In this document: one piece after another, positions 15,835 through 24,597 of the stretch | Numbering within the stretch: the first letter of the stretch is position 1 | How the letters are laid out: each line of letters opens with the position of its first letter | Origin: Lachnospiraceae bacterium UBA4364 | Lineage (GTDB): Bacteria; Bacillota; Clostridia; Lachnospirales; Lachnospiraceae | Length of the DNA: 41,442 nucleotides | Assembly (NCBI GenBank): GCA_002393955.1 | Contig: DGSK01000046.1 | Span: 1-41,442, forward strand | Direction of reading: 5' to 3' | The notes under the pieces: model-generated | What the model saw: only the letters and a program-made list of their open reading frames with translations | Told to the model about the DNA's origin: nothing | Database searches by the model: none | Made by a program: the position numbers and the translations under genes

Positions 15835-16100
15835 ATTTATTTTCAACTTAATTGTATATACTTCTTCGTTTTGTACTTAATATAGGCCTTTGTTCATATT
15901 TTGTTCACAGTTCGTCATTCCCTTGCGCTCTTTTGTTACAAAATTGTTACATTTCTATATTCAGTTACCAAGCTGCATTGAGTATAACCTCGCATTAATA
16001 ATAGCACACATACATCATATTTACAATTTAAGTTTCCCCCGCGACAAATTTGGGGCATTTGCGGCATTAGCACATCAGCTATGTTAATATTTGAAACATA
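15795..16100 (-). promoter_or_regulatory. CRISPR leader region
   Basis: AT-rich non-coding stretch to the right of the newest repeat, about 300 bp before the decayed Rpn fragment. By orientation it should hold the pre-crRNA promoter on the minus strand. Candidate -10 elements are TATATT (about 15885) and TATACAAT (about 15855), neither with a strong -35, so I do not fix a start. No open frame with a ribosome site was seen here. Confidence 0.6.
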
Positions 16101-16303
16101 CATCTTTATTATTTCCTAAGCCCCGATGATCTACAGGCCATTAACAGTTTTTTTACTGTATTTTCAGATAAATTTTTATGAAAATATTCCTCATATATTT
16201 TTCTCACAACAATCCGTAACACTCATACCACAAATGCTATATTTCATCATTAAATATAAGTCATGGCCTCGGTCTAAGAAAAGCCAAGACCTCGAAAGAT
16301 ACA

Positions 16304-16611
16304 TCAAAACCATCAGCTATACACTACCTGCACGGGACTTGGGCTGCATTACGGCCCGCTACAAAAAACAGTGCCAAACCATAAAGAGAGCGCATGACAA
16401 GGCAAAAGATTATGCAAACTACTCTGAACACTTCAGTGGATTGCAAAAATTTATCAGCCTTGACAAAAACGGCCTCGTTATTCTAAACTGTAGACACGAT
16501 TCGAGTGAATTCTCGCATCCGGCTAACTATGTCGGACGCATCAAGGGCATATCGCCTCTTATTCACCGTATTAAGAAAACAGAGGCGCCGTCTATACAGG
16601 CTTACCCATAG
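16304..16611 (+). pseudogene. Decayed partial duplicate of the Rpn-family nuclease gene
   Basis: Positions about 16304-16451 encode ISYTLPARDLGCITARYKKQ and the following 29 residues, nearly the same as residues 87-135 of the intact Rpn-type protein 600 bp downstream. The DNA copies are also visibly similar over about 147 bp. The fragment lacks the N-terminal third and the C-terminal half of the family. The residues after SGLQKF (to the stop at 16611) do not match the intact gene. The open frame reaches back to 16126, but the upstream residues look like translated non-coding DNA and no ribosome site is present. It is a remnant of a tandem duplication or of a second insertion. Confidence 0.7.
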
Positions 16612-16648
16612 GCAACGACTCTAATCATTCCGCAAAGGAGGGACTCAT

Positions 16649-17638
16649 ATGGGAAAAGCCAACAATGTACTTAACAACTATCTATCGGACAAGCGGCGCT
16701 TCGCAGACCTGATCAATGCAACGGTCTACAACGGCAGGCAGGTAATCCATCCGGAAAAACTCAGGCAGATTTCTTCGGATACCTACGAGGATATTGAATA
16801 CAAAAATTCTCAGAAACTCCCCAAAAGAAAAGCAAGGTACGGAGACCTTGCCATGAGATATGAAAACAGTATAATCAGGGTGTTTCTGGAAGAAAATCAG
16901 GATACCATCAGCTATATACTGCCGATACGGGATTTGGGCTATATGACCGCACGCTATAAAAAACAGTGCCAGATCATAAAAAGAGAGCATGACAAGGCAA
17001 AGGATTATGCTAACTACTCTGAGCGGTTCAGCGGGTTGCGCAAGGATGATAAACTCTTGCCTGTGCATGTACTTTGGTTGTATCATGGAGAAAAGAAGTG
17101 GGACGGTCCAAGAAGCCTTAAGGATATGATGAATTTCGGAAGCGACACTGACGGCATGAGCGAAATATTTCAGGACTACAGGCCTCATTTGGTGTGTGTG
17201 AACGAAATCGATGATTTCGATCCTTTTCACACAGAGCTCAGAAAACTGTTAGAGGCTATCAGTATAAAGCACAAAGCGGCCGGACTTAAAGCCATCCAGA
17301 ATAATGAAAACTTCAGGCATGTTGACGAAGAAACATTGGAAGCAATATCCGTAATGATCAATACACCGTCCCTGTGGAAGAACAGGTCAGCTATCAGAAA
17401 CACAGAAGGGAGTGACTACGATATGTGTACAGCTGTGAGAACATGGAAAAAAGAGATAATAGATGAAACTACTGCAAAGGTAAAAGAAGAAACCACCGAC
17501 TATGATACCATCAACTATGTCAAAAACCTTATCCACAACGAAGGTTTCAGCATTGAGAGAGCCCTGTCTGCACTCGGGGTTCCAAGCGACAAGCACGACT
17601 ATTACGCAGCCAAGCTGAAAACCATAGCTACAAAATAA
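16649..17638 (+). CDS. Rpn-family recombination-promoting nuclease / putative transposase (PD-(D/E)XK)
   Basis: 329-residue protein of the family found in many copies in Lachnospiraceae. It starts MGKANNVLNNYLSDKRRFAD, a typical family start, at an ATG with AAAGGAGGGACTCAT in front. The nuclease core shows GDLAMRY (Asp) and FLEENQDTISYILPIRDL, with an E-x-Q version of the PD-(D/E)XK motif. LPVHVLWLYHGEKKWDGPRSLKDMM is the conserved middle and YRPHLVCVNEIDDFDPFHTELRKL follows. The C-terminal helices (EEETLEAISVMI onward) complete the family length, so it looks intact. Family knowledge: Rpn proteins cut DNA and raise RecA-independent recombination. Its true cellular role is debated. It overlaps the end of the convergent nucleotidase gene by 11 bp. 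Confidence 0.85.
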   Translation: MGKANNVLNNYLSDKRRFADLINATVYNGRQVIHPEKLRQISSDTYEDIEYKNSQKLPKRKARYGDLAMRYENSIIRVFLEENQDTISYILPIRDLGYMTARYKKQCQIIKREHDKAKDYANYSERFSGLRKDDKLLPVHVLWLYHGEKKWDGPRSLKDMMNFGSDTDGMSEIFQDYRPHLVCVNEIDDFDPFHTELRKLLEAISIKHKAAGLKAIQNNENFRHVDEETLEAISVMINTPSLWKNRSAIRNTEGSDYDMCTAVRTWKKEIIDETTAKVKEETTDYDTINYVKNLIHNEGFSIERALSALGVPSDKHDYYAAKLKTIATK

Positions 17639-18362
17639 CCCGTTCAAAGCAGGTGGCCGTGGCCACCAGCTCCTTTATCCTCTCCCATCCGGTACATCTC
17701 GTGTAATTCCCATTGGGAAGCTCACACTCCCTGTTCCATGGCCTGTCGTAGACCATTACCTTAAGCTCCGGCAGGTGATCAAAAAATCGGAAGGCTGTCG
17801 GTGAATCCTCTATCGCATAATCGAAATGCATCTTATAGTAATCCTCCAGCTCAAGGCTGAAGCTGCAATCCTTTATGAAACCGTCGTAACCGTATTTGTT
17901 CAGGCAGTACAGACTGACACGCTCCAGGTCATGCCGGTCAAGCCACTCCCTAGATGCTTCATAGGCACTAAAGGGTCTGCCTGTTATTATTGACACATCA
18001 TATCCTCTGTCCAGCCAGATGTTGAGAGTATCAGATGCCCCCGGAGTTTCATCAAATGACAGAAGGGCTTCAGGTTCGTGAGCTATGGCCATCATATGTT
18101 CAAAATCTTCATCCGTAAGTGAAAACGACTTTTGCAGATCAAAGTATTTTATCTTTTCATACGGAATATCCAGTCCAAAAAGCTTTTTTACCAGTCCCGG
18201 AAAAAACCTTCCGGTCTCACACAGACAGTCATCAAAATCCACATATATTCTAACGGTTCGGTTTCCTGCGAGCTCCGAACCGTTACGGCTGATTTCATCT
18301 TTTTTCACGCCCCTGGCGTCAAGTGCTTCAGGCTGTCCCAAACGGTTATCATAGTCATTCAT
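17628..18362 (-). CDS. HAD-superfamily 5'(3')-deoxyribonucleotidase-like protein
   Basis: 244-residue cytosolic phosphatase-like protein. IYVDFDDCLCETGRFFPG (about 39-56) is the DxDxC/T motif I of HAD enzymes; the first Asp is the nucleophile and the second the acid/base. DVSIITGRP (about 127-135) is motif II, and HFDYAIEDSPTAFRFF (about 179-194) carries the motif III/IV acidic pair. The organisation fits the NT5C 5'(3')-nucleotidase group, which dephosphorylates (deoxy)nucleoside monophosphates; the substrate is not proven. About 35 residues precede motif I, more than usual, and contain no recognisable domain. It lies 29 nt after the ABC permease gene and has GGAGGG 10 nt before its ATG, so it is probably the last gene of that operon. 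Confidence 0.78.
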   Translation of the reverse strand: MNDYDNRLGQPEALDARGVKKDEISRNGSELAGNRTVRIYVDFDDCLCETGRFFPGLVKKLFGLDIPYEKIKYFDLQKSFSLTDEDFEHMMAIAHEPEALLSFDETPGASDTLNIWLDRGYDVSIITGRPFSAYEASREWLDRHDLERVSLYCLNKYGYDGFIKDCSFSLELEDYYKMHFDYAIEDSPTAFRFFDHLPELKVMVYDRPWNRECELPNGNYTRCTGWERIKELVATATCFERVIL

Positions 18363-18391
18363 ATCTGCACACCCTCCTTATTTTTGTGGCC

Positions 18392-19210
18392 TCACGATCC
18401 TGTTCCGTTATACTTCCTTACCCCGAGCATCCAGAACTTATAGCTCAGTCCGAAAAATATAAGTCCGATAACAGGTGACAGCCAGGTGAGAACCGGAATT
18501 TCATCCGGACGAAGTATCACGAGACTCGGGTAATATGCAATAAATGCGATTGGTATCAAAAAGGTGAACACAAATTTGAAGACCGGTCCGAATATCGTAA
18601 TGGGATACTTCGCATAATCCCTGAACTTGTACGCCAGATCCAGCACATAAAACGAGTTGTTGATCCAGAAGCAGGTAGCTGCCGCGGCATTCTGCAGTGC
18701 TATCATTATGAGCGATGCTGTAATCAGGAATACCACCAGCTCCACCACTGCAAGCACTGTCACAGGGATGCCAAGCTTTGCCCAGGCATAAACAAGAGTG
18801 CCTATTCCAAAGGCTAACTGCCCCAGTCCCTTTACATCAAATATTTCCGACTGATAATAGAAGAAAATATTGATGGGGCGGAAATAATACTTTATGAAAT
18901 CCCCGGAAAATACATTCTGCCTCAGGCTCCAGTTATTATCAAACAGGCACTGCACGGGCGTCAGTGATATCAGTGAGAAGCCGTAAAGGAACAGCATCTC
19001 ATAATATCCCCATCCGCTGATGGACGGAAAATTCCTGAACAGTATCCAGAAACTTATAAAGCCTGTTACATTGGTTGCGATCATTCCCACCGTTGAAATA
19101 ATGAAGTCCGAACGGTAGCTCATCTTGCTCTTTATATCCTGTATCACTATCATACGATAGATATGCAGGTAGAAGCCTAAGCCTCTTTTTTTACTTATAC
19201 TGTTTGTCAT
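18392..19210 (-). CDS. ABC-2 type exporter permease (second subunit)
   Basis: 272-residue integral membrane protein with about six hydrophobic segments, for example FIISTVGMIATNVTGFISFW and IGTLVYAWAKLG. It ends in a strongly hydrophobic pair (FVFTFLIPIAFIAYYPSLVI and VIGLIFFGLSYKFWMLGVRK). Length and pattern match ABC-2 permeases of the DUF990 type, which come as two unequal subunits with one ATPase. The gene starts two nt after the stop of the first permease, with GGAGGTTGAT as ribosome site, so the three are coupled. The exported substrate is unknown. Confidence 0.85.
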   Translation of the reverse strand: MTNSISKKRGLGFYLHIYRMIVIQDIKSKMSYRSDFIISTVGMIATNVTGFISFWILFRNFPSISGWGYYEMLFLYGFSLISLTPVQCLFDNNWSLRQNVFSGDFIKYYFRPINIFFYYQSEIFDVKGLGQLAFGIGTLVYAWAKLGIPVTVLAVVELVVFLITASLIMIALQNAAAATCFWINNSFYVLDLAYKFRDYAKYPITIFGPVFKFVFTFLIPIAFIAYYPSLVILRPDEIPVLTWLSPVIGLIFFGLSYKFWMLGVRKYNGTGS

Positions 19211-19211
19211 A

Positions 19212-20012
19212 TCAACCTCCGTTTACGGTTATCTGCTTTACCGAAATATTCCAGAATACCCTGCTGGCAATTCCTAAGAACAGGCACCAGAACAGTTGCA
19301 CTCCCAGCATCATCACCACATTTTCAAAGGATTCCTTACCTAACAGTATGGTAAGCGGCGTATTGTATATAGCCTGGAAAGGAAGCAGGTAAACCACTGT
19401 CTTCAGTGTCTCCGGGAAAAATGCTATGGGTATAGTCGCACCAGAAAGCAGCAGCACTACCACCTGCTTCATGATGTTGATACCCCAGATGGATTCCGTA
19501 AAGAGACATATGGTTCCCACCATGAAGTCTATGCTGTAATTGATCTCAACAGCCATCAGCACCGAAACCAGAAAATACAGCAGGTTAAGCCCCAGGGGAA
19601 TGGTGTCCTTTGTCACTATCCTTATCACTATAAATGTAGGCAGGAATGTTGCAACAAAATTTGTTACAAGACCTCCTGTGTATGACCAGAACAGATAGCT
19701 TCTGTATTCCATAGGCTTTATGAGGTTCAGCGCCATCTTTCCGCTCTGTATGTCCCTTCCTATTTCCCATACGGCATACATTTCCATAAAATTAAATATT
19801 GCCGTTGCCAGTACCAGATAGATCAGGGTATCCGAAAATGTCATGTTGTTTACTTTGTCCGTACCGGCGGAAGCATATATTGCGTTCCACAGATAATAGA
19901 TCAGTATCAGATACAGCATGTTTCCCACTATCATTATGAAAAGGGACAGCCTGAACTGAACGGATTCTATCACTCCGGCCTTAAGCAGTGTGATGTATTT
20001 TTTTACCTTCAC
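19212..20012 (-). CDS. ABC-2 type exporter permease (first subunit)
   Basis: 266-residue membrane protein with six predicted hydrophobic spans, among them FIMIVGNMLYLILIYYLWNAIY and QLFWCLFLGIASRVFW. It contains the WEIGRDIQSGKMALNLIKPMEYRSYLF cytosolic stretch, which is typical of DUF990/ABC-2 permeases: the region before '[M/L]..P....' is where the ATPase docks. It begins with GTG at 20012, overlapping the ATPase stop in GTGA, behind GGGAGTGAG. It works with the second permease and the ATPase as an exporter of unknown substrate. Confidence 0.87.
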   Translation of the reverse strand: MKVKKYITLLKAGVIESVQFRLSLFIMIVGNMLYLILIYYLWNAIYASAGTDKVNNMTFSDTLIYLVLATAIFNFMEMYAVWEIGRDIQSGKMALNLIKPMEYRSYLFWSYTGGLVTNFVATFLPTFIVIRIVTKDTIPLGLNLLYFLVSVLMAVEINYSIDFMVGTICLFTESIWGINIMKQVVVLLLSGATIPIAFFPETLKTVVYLLPFQAIYNTPLTILLGKESFENVVMMLGVQLFWCLFLGIASRVFWNISVKQITVNGG

Positions 20013-21076
20013 TTTGACTCACTCCCTTCCTCAGTTTCTTCAGATGCAGCGCCGTTTTCCCTGTCCGCATCCTCATAGATCTTGCGTATAACATCCTCTG
20101 TCGAGATTTCTTCAAGCTGCATATCTCTGACGGTATAGGAATTCTGAATCTGCGAGAGCACATCCATTACCTTCCTCTTTTCCTCATCCACAAGGACCGT
20201 GATCCACTCTTCATCCTCGGTGATCCCCACGCTGCATTCCGGAATCTCTGCGGTCAGCTTTTCCAGCTGCGCCTTCTTATCACCGGACAGGCGGAGCTTC
20301 AATGTACGATAAGATCCAAAAAACCTCCTCAGATGTTCGATATCGTTATCATAGAGCATTTTGCCGTGGTCGATGATAACTATACGTCTGCAGAGTGCAT
20401 CCACATCACCCATATCATGTGTGGTCAGGATAACGGTAGTGCCCTTCTCCTGGTTCAGTGCATGTATCAGTGTCCGTATCTTGGACTTCATGGATACATC
20501 CAGTCCTATGGTAGGCTCATCCAGGAATACAATCCCCGGATTGTGCAGGAACGCCGCAAGTATGTCGCTTAATGTCCTCTGACCCAGGGACATCTGGCGC
20601 ACGGGCTTATGCAGCAGCGGCTCGATATCCACAAGTGACTGGTAAAACTCCAGCATATCCTTGTACTCCTGATCGGGGATCATATAAATATCCTTTAATA
20701 TATTGAAAGACTCCGTCAGGGGCAGCGCCCACCACAGCTGTGAACGCTGGCCGAATACGACTCCTATCTTTTCCGCATTCTTTGCCCTGTTCTTATAGGG
20801 TACTGCGCCGTTTACCAAAAGCTCGCCCCTCGTAGGCTCCAGCACACCGGTCATCATCTTTATGGTGGTGGATTTTCCGGCACCGTTAGGTCCCAGATAT
20901 CCGACGATCTGTCCCCTGGGTATCTCGATAGAGATATCATCAACGGCTGTCACTGTTTTGTAATCTCTGGAAAAGAGATCCAGCAGACTGCCCTTCAGGC
21001 CTTCACGCCTGTTCAGGACTTTGAATTCCTTTGAGATGCCTTTCATAACTATTGCACATTCATTGTTTTCTTTCAT
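20009..21076 (-). CDS. ABC exporter ATP-binding protein
   Basis: 355-residue ATPase of an ABC-2 exporter. Walker A GYLGPNGAGKST, Q-loop GVVFGQRSQLWW, signature SLGQRTLSDILAAFLHNP (an SLGQR variant of LSGGQ), Walker B GIVFLDEPTIGLD and switch His in TTHDM are all present. The last 100 residues form an extra domain after the nucleotide-binding domain, common in the daunorubicin/DUF990-linked group. The start is at ATG 21076, preceded by GGAGGGAGGAG. An open frame upstream to 21166 has no site and no family similarity. The order ATPase - permease - permease - nucleotidase and the overlaps show one operon. It is divergent from the AraC gene, which may control it. Confidence 0.92.
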   Translation of the reverse strand: MKENNECAIVMKGISKEFKVLNRREGLKGSLLDLFSRDYKTVTAVDDISIEIPRGQIVGYLGPNGAGKSTTIKMMTGVLEPTRGELLVNGAVPYKNRAKNAEKIGVVFGQRSQLWWALPLTESFNILKDIYMIPDQEYKDMLEFYQSLVDIEPLLHKPVRQMSLGQRTLSDILAAFLHNPGIVFLDEPTIGLDVSMKSKIRTLIHALNQEKGTTVILTTHDMGDVDALCRRIVIIDHGKMLYDNDIEHLRRFFGSYRTLKLRLSGDKKAQLEKLTAEIPECSVGITEDEEWITVLVDEEKRKVMDVLSQIQNSYTVRDMQLEEISTEDVIRKIYEDADRENGAASEETEEGSESK

Positions 21077-21235
21077 AACTCTCCTCCCTCCGTTGAAATC
21101 GGTACCACGAAGAGAATCTGCATAAGCAAATTCTCTGCTGCGATCAATAAACATCGAAGCCATCATATTGCTTCAATGTTCAGTTCCTGGTATGTCAGTC
21201 CGGAAATTCTCCGGGAACCACAGCCTTGGGTAGCC

Positions 21236-21264
21236 TTGTAAATCTTTATAATCCATATTATAAT
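21236..21264 (+). promoter_or_regulatory. Promoter of the AraC-type regulator gene
   Basis: Plus strand: -35 TTGTAA (21236-21241), exact 17-bp spacer, -10 TATAAT (21259-21264). The start point should be near 21271, giving a leader of about 66 nt before the GTG at 21337. The palindromic ATTATAAT could also serve as -10 on the minus strand for the ABC operon. Confidence 0.75.
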
Positions 21265-21269
21265 CATAC

Positions 21270-21306
21270 AAAAATCTGAAAAATAGTAATAAAATTCCAG
21301 ATTTTT
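21270..21306. repeat. Inverted repeat in the araC/ABC intergenic region
   Basis: AAAAATCTG (21270-21278) and CAGATTTTT (21298-21306) face each other at 28 bp centre spacing, starting at the predicted transcription start of the regulator. It may be an operator of the AraC protein itself or fold as a leader hairpin. Confidence 0.5.
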
Positions 21307-21336
21307 ATAACAATTTTGCAAGTGAGGTGGAAGATT

Positions 21337-22239
21337 GTGATAAATGAGTACAAAGGACTGGTAAGAACGAGAGAAGACGGCTCTGAAATGATCAACTATG
21401 ATGACGCCGCATTTCCCTCATATATCTATGACGGATATGTGTACAGCGGCTGCACCTGGGAGAAGGTTCCCCATTTCCACAAGGACATAGAACTGTTAAG
21501 CGTTCATTCCTCATGTATGGGATATTCCGTGAATGGAACCAACATCTTCCTGGAAAGGGGCGATACCATTTTTGTCAATTCCGACCAGCTTCACTACTCA
21601 TATGCGACACCGCCGAGGGAGGGAAGATACATAATCGCCGTACTCCACCCCACCATACTCTGCTCCAATTATGCCGTGGAAGCAAAAGCGGTCATGCCGG
21701 TGATAAGCAACAAAAAAATGCCGTACATACACTTCCGGAACGGAGACCGTGATGCGGCACAGATGCAGGAGCTTATGTTCAAGCTGTACAGGGAAGGCTT
21801 AGGCAATGAATTCCTGATAACCAAGACCTTCTTCGAAATATGGGAACTCATCATGATAAGGTCCAGCGAAACAGGGAATATCAGCAGTGATGTACAGTCC
21901 AATCAGGACCTGCACAACGATGTGCTGAAGGCAATGATGAGCTATGTGGACAAAAACTATATGAAAAACATCACCCTGAATGATGTGGCAGGTGCCGGGG
22001 GCGTAAGCAGATCCCTCTGCAATACGATCTTCAACAAATATACCCAGATGACGCCTGTGGAATACATCATGCATTACAGGATACGAAAGGTGGCCGACCT
22101 CCTGCAGTCGGGAGATATGTCAATGACGGAAATAGCTGATATGACCGGCTTTTCCAGCGCAAGCTACATGGCGGAAACCTTCAAGAAATTCTATAAATTC
22201 TCACCAAGGGAATACAAGAAGACAATACGCCAGAGCTGA
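21337..22239 (+). CDS. AraC-family transcriptional regulator
   Basis: About 300-residue regulator. The N-terminal part has a cupin-like sensor: VPHFHKDIELLSVHSS, then YSVNGTNIFLERGDTIFVNSDQLHYSY, the usual His-bearing metal- or sugar-type pocket. The C-terminal 100 residues hold two helix-turn-helix motifs: ITLNDVAGAGGVSRSLCNTIFNKYT, and MSMTEIADMTGFSSASYMAETFKKFYKFSPREYKK, which carries the family signature. The start is placed at GTG 21337, six bases after GAGGTGG; a TTG at 21316 has no site. It is divergently arranged with the ABC exporter operon over a 260-bp gap, so that operon is its likely target. The effector cannot be told from the sequence. Confidence 0.92.
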   Translation: MINEYKGLVRTREDGSEMINYDDAAFPSYIYDGYVYSGCTWEKVPHFHKDIELLSVHSSCMGYSVNGTNIFLERGDTIFVNSDQLHYSYATPPREGRYIIAVLHPTILCSNYAVEAKAVMPVISNKKMPYIHFRNGDRDAAQMQELMFKLYREGLGNEFLITKTFFEIWELIMIRSSETGNISSDVQSNQDLHNDVLKAMMSYVDKNYMKNITLNDVAGAGGVSRSLCNTIFNKYTQMTPVEYIMHYRIRKVADLLQSGDMSMTEIADMTGFSSASYMAETFKKFYKFSPREYKKTIRQS

Positions 22240-22296
22240 ACCGCAGAGCTGCTGCCGCTTTCAGATTCCGATATCACGATGCCCCCTTGCCTTCGG

Positions 22297-22920
22297 CTAT
22301 ATCAGCACCACTTCCATGCCTATTGTTCTTAAATAATCTGATGAGCCTGCCCTGTTTTTATTATTTTTCATACTGTCATAATCAAATACCATGCATGGAG
22401 CTCCAATCTCAGTCTTCCTATAGGTAGGCCTGTGAGAAATCCGGTATTCTTCCTCCACACCACGCTCATCCCTTATCTTAAAATAATATTCAATATACTT
22501 GCCTCTGAAACATCCGTATTTATCTGTCACTGTACCCTTCATTACCGTATAGCTGCCGTTCTTTATTTCAGTGATATGTTTCTTAGCAGAATAAACAAAA
22601 CATGCATGAACCAGTATAATGCTGACCGCCACGATCGCGAACCATATACCGTTGCTGTCTGTACCGGTGGAATTGACATGGAAAGCCACTGCTGCGAAGA
22701 AAATATCTATCAGCAGCCCCCCAAAAAAGATCTTATATAATGTTCCCTTCTTTCTCTTAAGAAGCTTATCGGCAACCCAGCGCTCACTTTCCGTGATCTG
22801 TCTGAATGAAGAAGACTGATCCGGACGATCAGCCTTTCCCTCATTCACCTTCCTGTCAACCAATACTGCAGCAACCACTAATCCTATACTAAGGATTACG
22901 GCAATCCTGAAAACCCACAT
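22297..22920 (-). CDS. Small membrane protein of unknown function
   Basis: 207 residues. An N-terminal hydrophobic segment (WVFRIAVILSIGLVVAAVLV) may be a signal anchor. Two more membrane segments (IFFGGLLIDIFFAAVAFHV and GIWFAIVAVSIILVHACFVY) flank the middle. After them a soluble part runs from KNGSYTVMKGTVTDKYGCFRGKYIEYYFKIRD onward, a strand-rich stretch that resembles the DUF3592-like beta domain seen behind membrane helices in Firmicutes. I do not recognise a catalytic motif. A GGGGAG ribosome site stands before ATG 22920. It forms a single-gene unit between the AraC gene and the CheX-receiver gene; function unknown. Confidence 0.7.
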   Translation of the reverse strand: MWVFRIAVILSIGLVVAAVLVDRKVNEGKADRPDQSSSFRQITESERWVADKLLKRKKGTLYKIFFGGLLIDIFFAAVAFHVNSTGTDSNGIWFAIVAVSIILVHACFVYSAKKHITEIKNGSYTVMKGTVTDKYGCFRGKYIEYYFKIRDERGVEEEYRISHRPTYRKTEIGAPCMVFDYDSMKNNKNRAGSSDYLRTIGMEVVLI

Positions 22921-23083
22921 TTTTATCTCCCCGTAAATCTAATCCCTCATCTATACTTTTTGTAAAAACTTCCCACCCGCCGGGCAGCTTGTGTTAAACG
23001 AAATAAGTATTTGTAGCTTTAACAAAATTTGTTTACTATAGAACGGCTCTCGCAATTGTGCCGGAACGATCACGCTTTTGAGA

Positions 23084-24391
23084 TCAGTTCATCACTTCAT
23101 TTATGTTCTTGATGATCTCTTCCTCATTAAAAGGCTTGCTGATAAAACGCTTTGCACCGATACGAAGCGCCTGTATAAGCTTATCCTGCTGCCCCGCTGC
23201 TGTTATCATTACCGCATTAGCAGCGGGATCCTCCTTAAGTATATGCTCAAGGGCCTCTATACCATCCATTTCCGGCATGGTGATATCAAGAGTCACAACA
23301 TCCGGCTTACATTTCTTATATGCTTCCACTCCGTTCCTGCCATTATCAGCCTCTCCCACGATCGTAAAGCCAGCCTTTTCAAGTATATTGCGAAGCATCT
23401 GTCTCGACATCCTGGAATCATCAACTATAAGGACACGCTTTCCCTCATCGCCCTCAGCAGCGGATATAAAACTGTGAACCGCAGAACCTGTCTTTATCGG
23501 ACTTTCACCTGCCACAAAATCACTGTTCACGGATATAAGCAGTTCCATGCGATGGTCCCCCAGCACCACGGGTATTACATAGAAATCACCGCTTGCCTTC
23601 TGTCCTGAAAAAGCAAGAGGGGGTTCCATATCCACGTTAATTTCCTTACGGCTCATCTCCGATGCAAAAAGACCGCAGCCTACATTTATGAATTCTCCGA
23701 CGGAATCATATGCATCCTCGGATACATTTTCCATCTCCTGCCCCGAAAATCCGGTTGCAACCTTAAGGAAAGCGCCTTCATCCTGAGACTCCGCAACAGC
23801 CACAAAGATGGAAGCATCACCTGAAAGCTCCTGACAGCACAGGTTTTTATATTCATATTCTTTAGCCCTGTAGGCTTTTTCGATATAAAAATCTCTTGAT
23901 ACAAAACGGGTAATATTTCTTAAGAACAAGCCTGCGATACTGCTGACATGCGGCTTTGATGAAACCACAAACAGATCAAGTATCCCATCTATGTCATCCT
24001 TTTTGAGTGCTTCCATTTCTTTTTCGCTGAAGCCGCTCTTTTTACGGAAGCCCTCAATATACTCATCCAGCTTAGCTGCACTTATATCCGTCATATCAGT
24101 AAGGAGCTGGACAAACTGAAGATATGAATCACCCTGCTTCTTAAGCAGCCCGCCAAGCTGTTCATCAGTTATGAGCCCCAGGTCTACCGCTATATCTCCG
24201 AAACGCCTGTCCTGCGTCATCTGAAGACGGTTTACTTTCTCGACCTGTTCCTCAGTCATCAATCCGTCAGCCACTGCTATGGTTCCGAGACGAACTCTCA
24301 CGTTCATCTGTTCATTGATCAGGGTTCTATAATCCGATTCATTGATAGCCCGCTGCTCTAAAAGATATTTTCCGAATAATTGACAGAACAT
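23084..24391 (-). CDS. MshEN-like / CheX-like / receiver-domain signalling protein
   Basis: About 435 residues with three parts. Residues 1-100 hold two short repeats (VRLGTIAVADGLMTEEQVEKV and RRFGDIAVDLGLITDEQLGGLL) of the GspE-N/MshEN type, which bind c-di-GMP in some proteins. Residues about 150-310 resemble a CheX/CheC phosphatase-like domain (EFINVGCGLFASEM, FYVIPVVLGDHRMELLISVN). Residues about 320-435 form a receiver: VLIVDDSRMSRQMLRNIL, phospho-acceptor Asp in DVVTLDITMPEMDG, MITAAG and the late Lys in RFISKPFNEEEI. It probably links phosphorelay output to chemotaxis or c-di-GMP signalling; a diguanylate cyclase gene is at 30080-31168. Start at ATG 24391 because GGAGG lies six nt before it. 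No partner kinase is adjacent. Confidence 0.8.
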   Translation of the reverse strand: MFCQLFGKYLLEQRAINESDYRTLINEQMNVRVRLGTIAVADGLMTEEQVEKVNRLQMTQDRRFGDIAVDLGLITDEQLGGLLKKQGDSYLQFVQLLTDMTDISAAKLDEYIEGFRKKSGFSEKEMEALKKDDIDGILDLFVVSSKPHVSSIAGLFLRNITRFVSRDFYIEKAYRAKEYEYKNLCCQELSGDASIFVAVAESQDEGAFLKVATGFSGQEMENVSEDAYDSVGEFINVGCGLFASEMSRKEINVDMEPPLAFSGQKASGDFYVIPVVLGDHRMELLISVNSDFVAGESPIKTGSAVHSFISAAEGDEGKRVLIVDDSRMSRQMLRNILEKAGFTIVGEADNGRNGVEAYKKCKPDVVTLDITMPEMDGIEALEHILKEDPAANAVMITAAGQQDKLIQALRIGAKRFISKPFNEEEIIKNINEVMN

Positions 24392-24597
24392 GTAACCCTC
24401 CATTTCTCCTGCCTGCGTCTATAGTAAACGAATCTCAGATCAGGATGTATTGTGCTTTATGCCTTACATTGTACCATTAAAGTACAGTTTTATTAACTGT
24501 TTTTGTTTTTTTGCGCCTATGACTGCAACAGAATTGAAACCCCCGATACATTTCTGCACCGGGAGTTTCTTAATGAAAAGGGGTAAACTTTTTACAT

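Noticed and set aside
14331..15851. Short open frames inside the CRISPR array
   Set aside because: They consist of translated repeats (CQCPNRASSLFY) and have no ribosome sites. The open frames arise because the repeat itself lacks stops.
16126..16303. N-terminal part of a 161-residue gene before the Rpn fragment
   Set aside because: No ribosome site and no family similarity; only the 49-residue Rpn match is convincing, so I treat it as a remnant.
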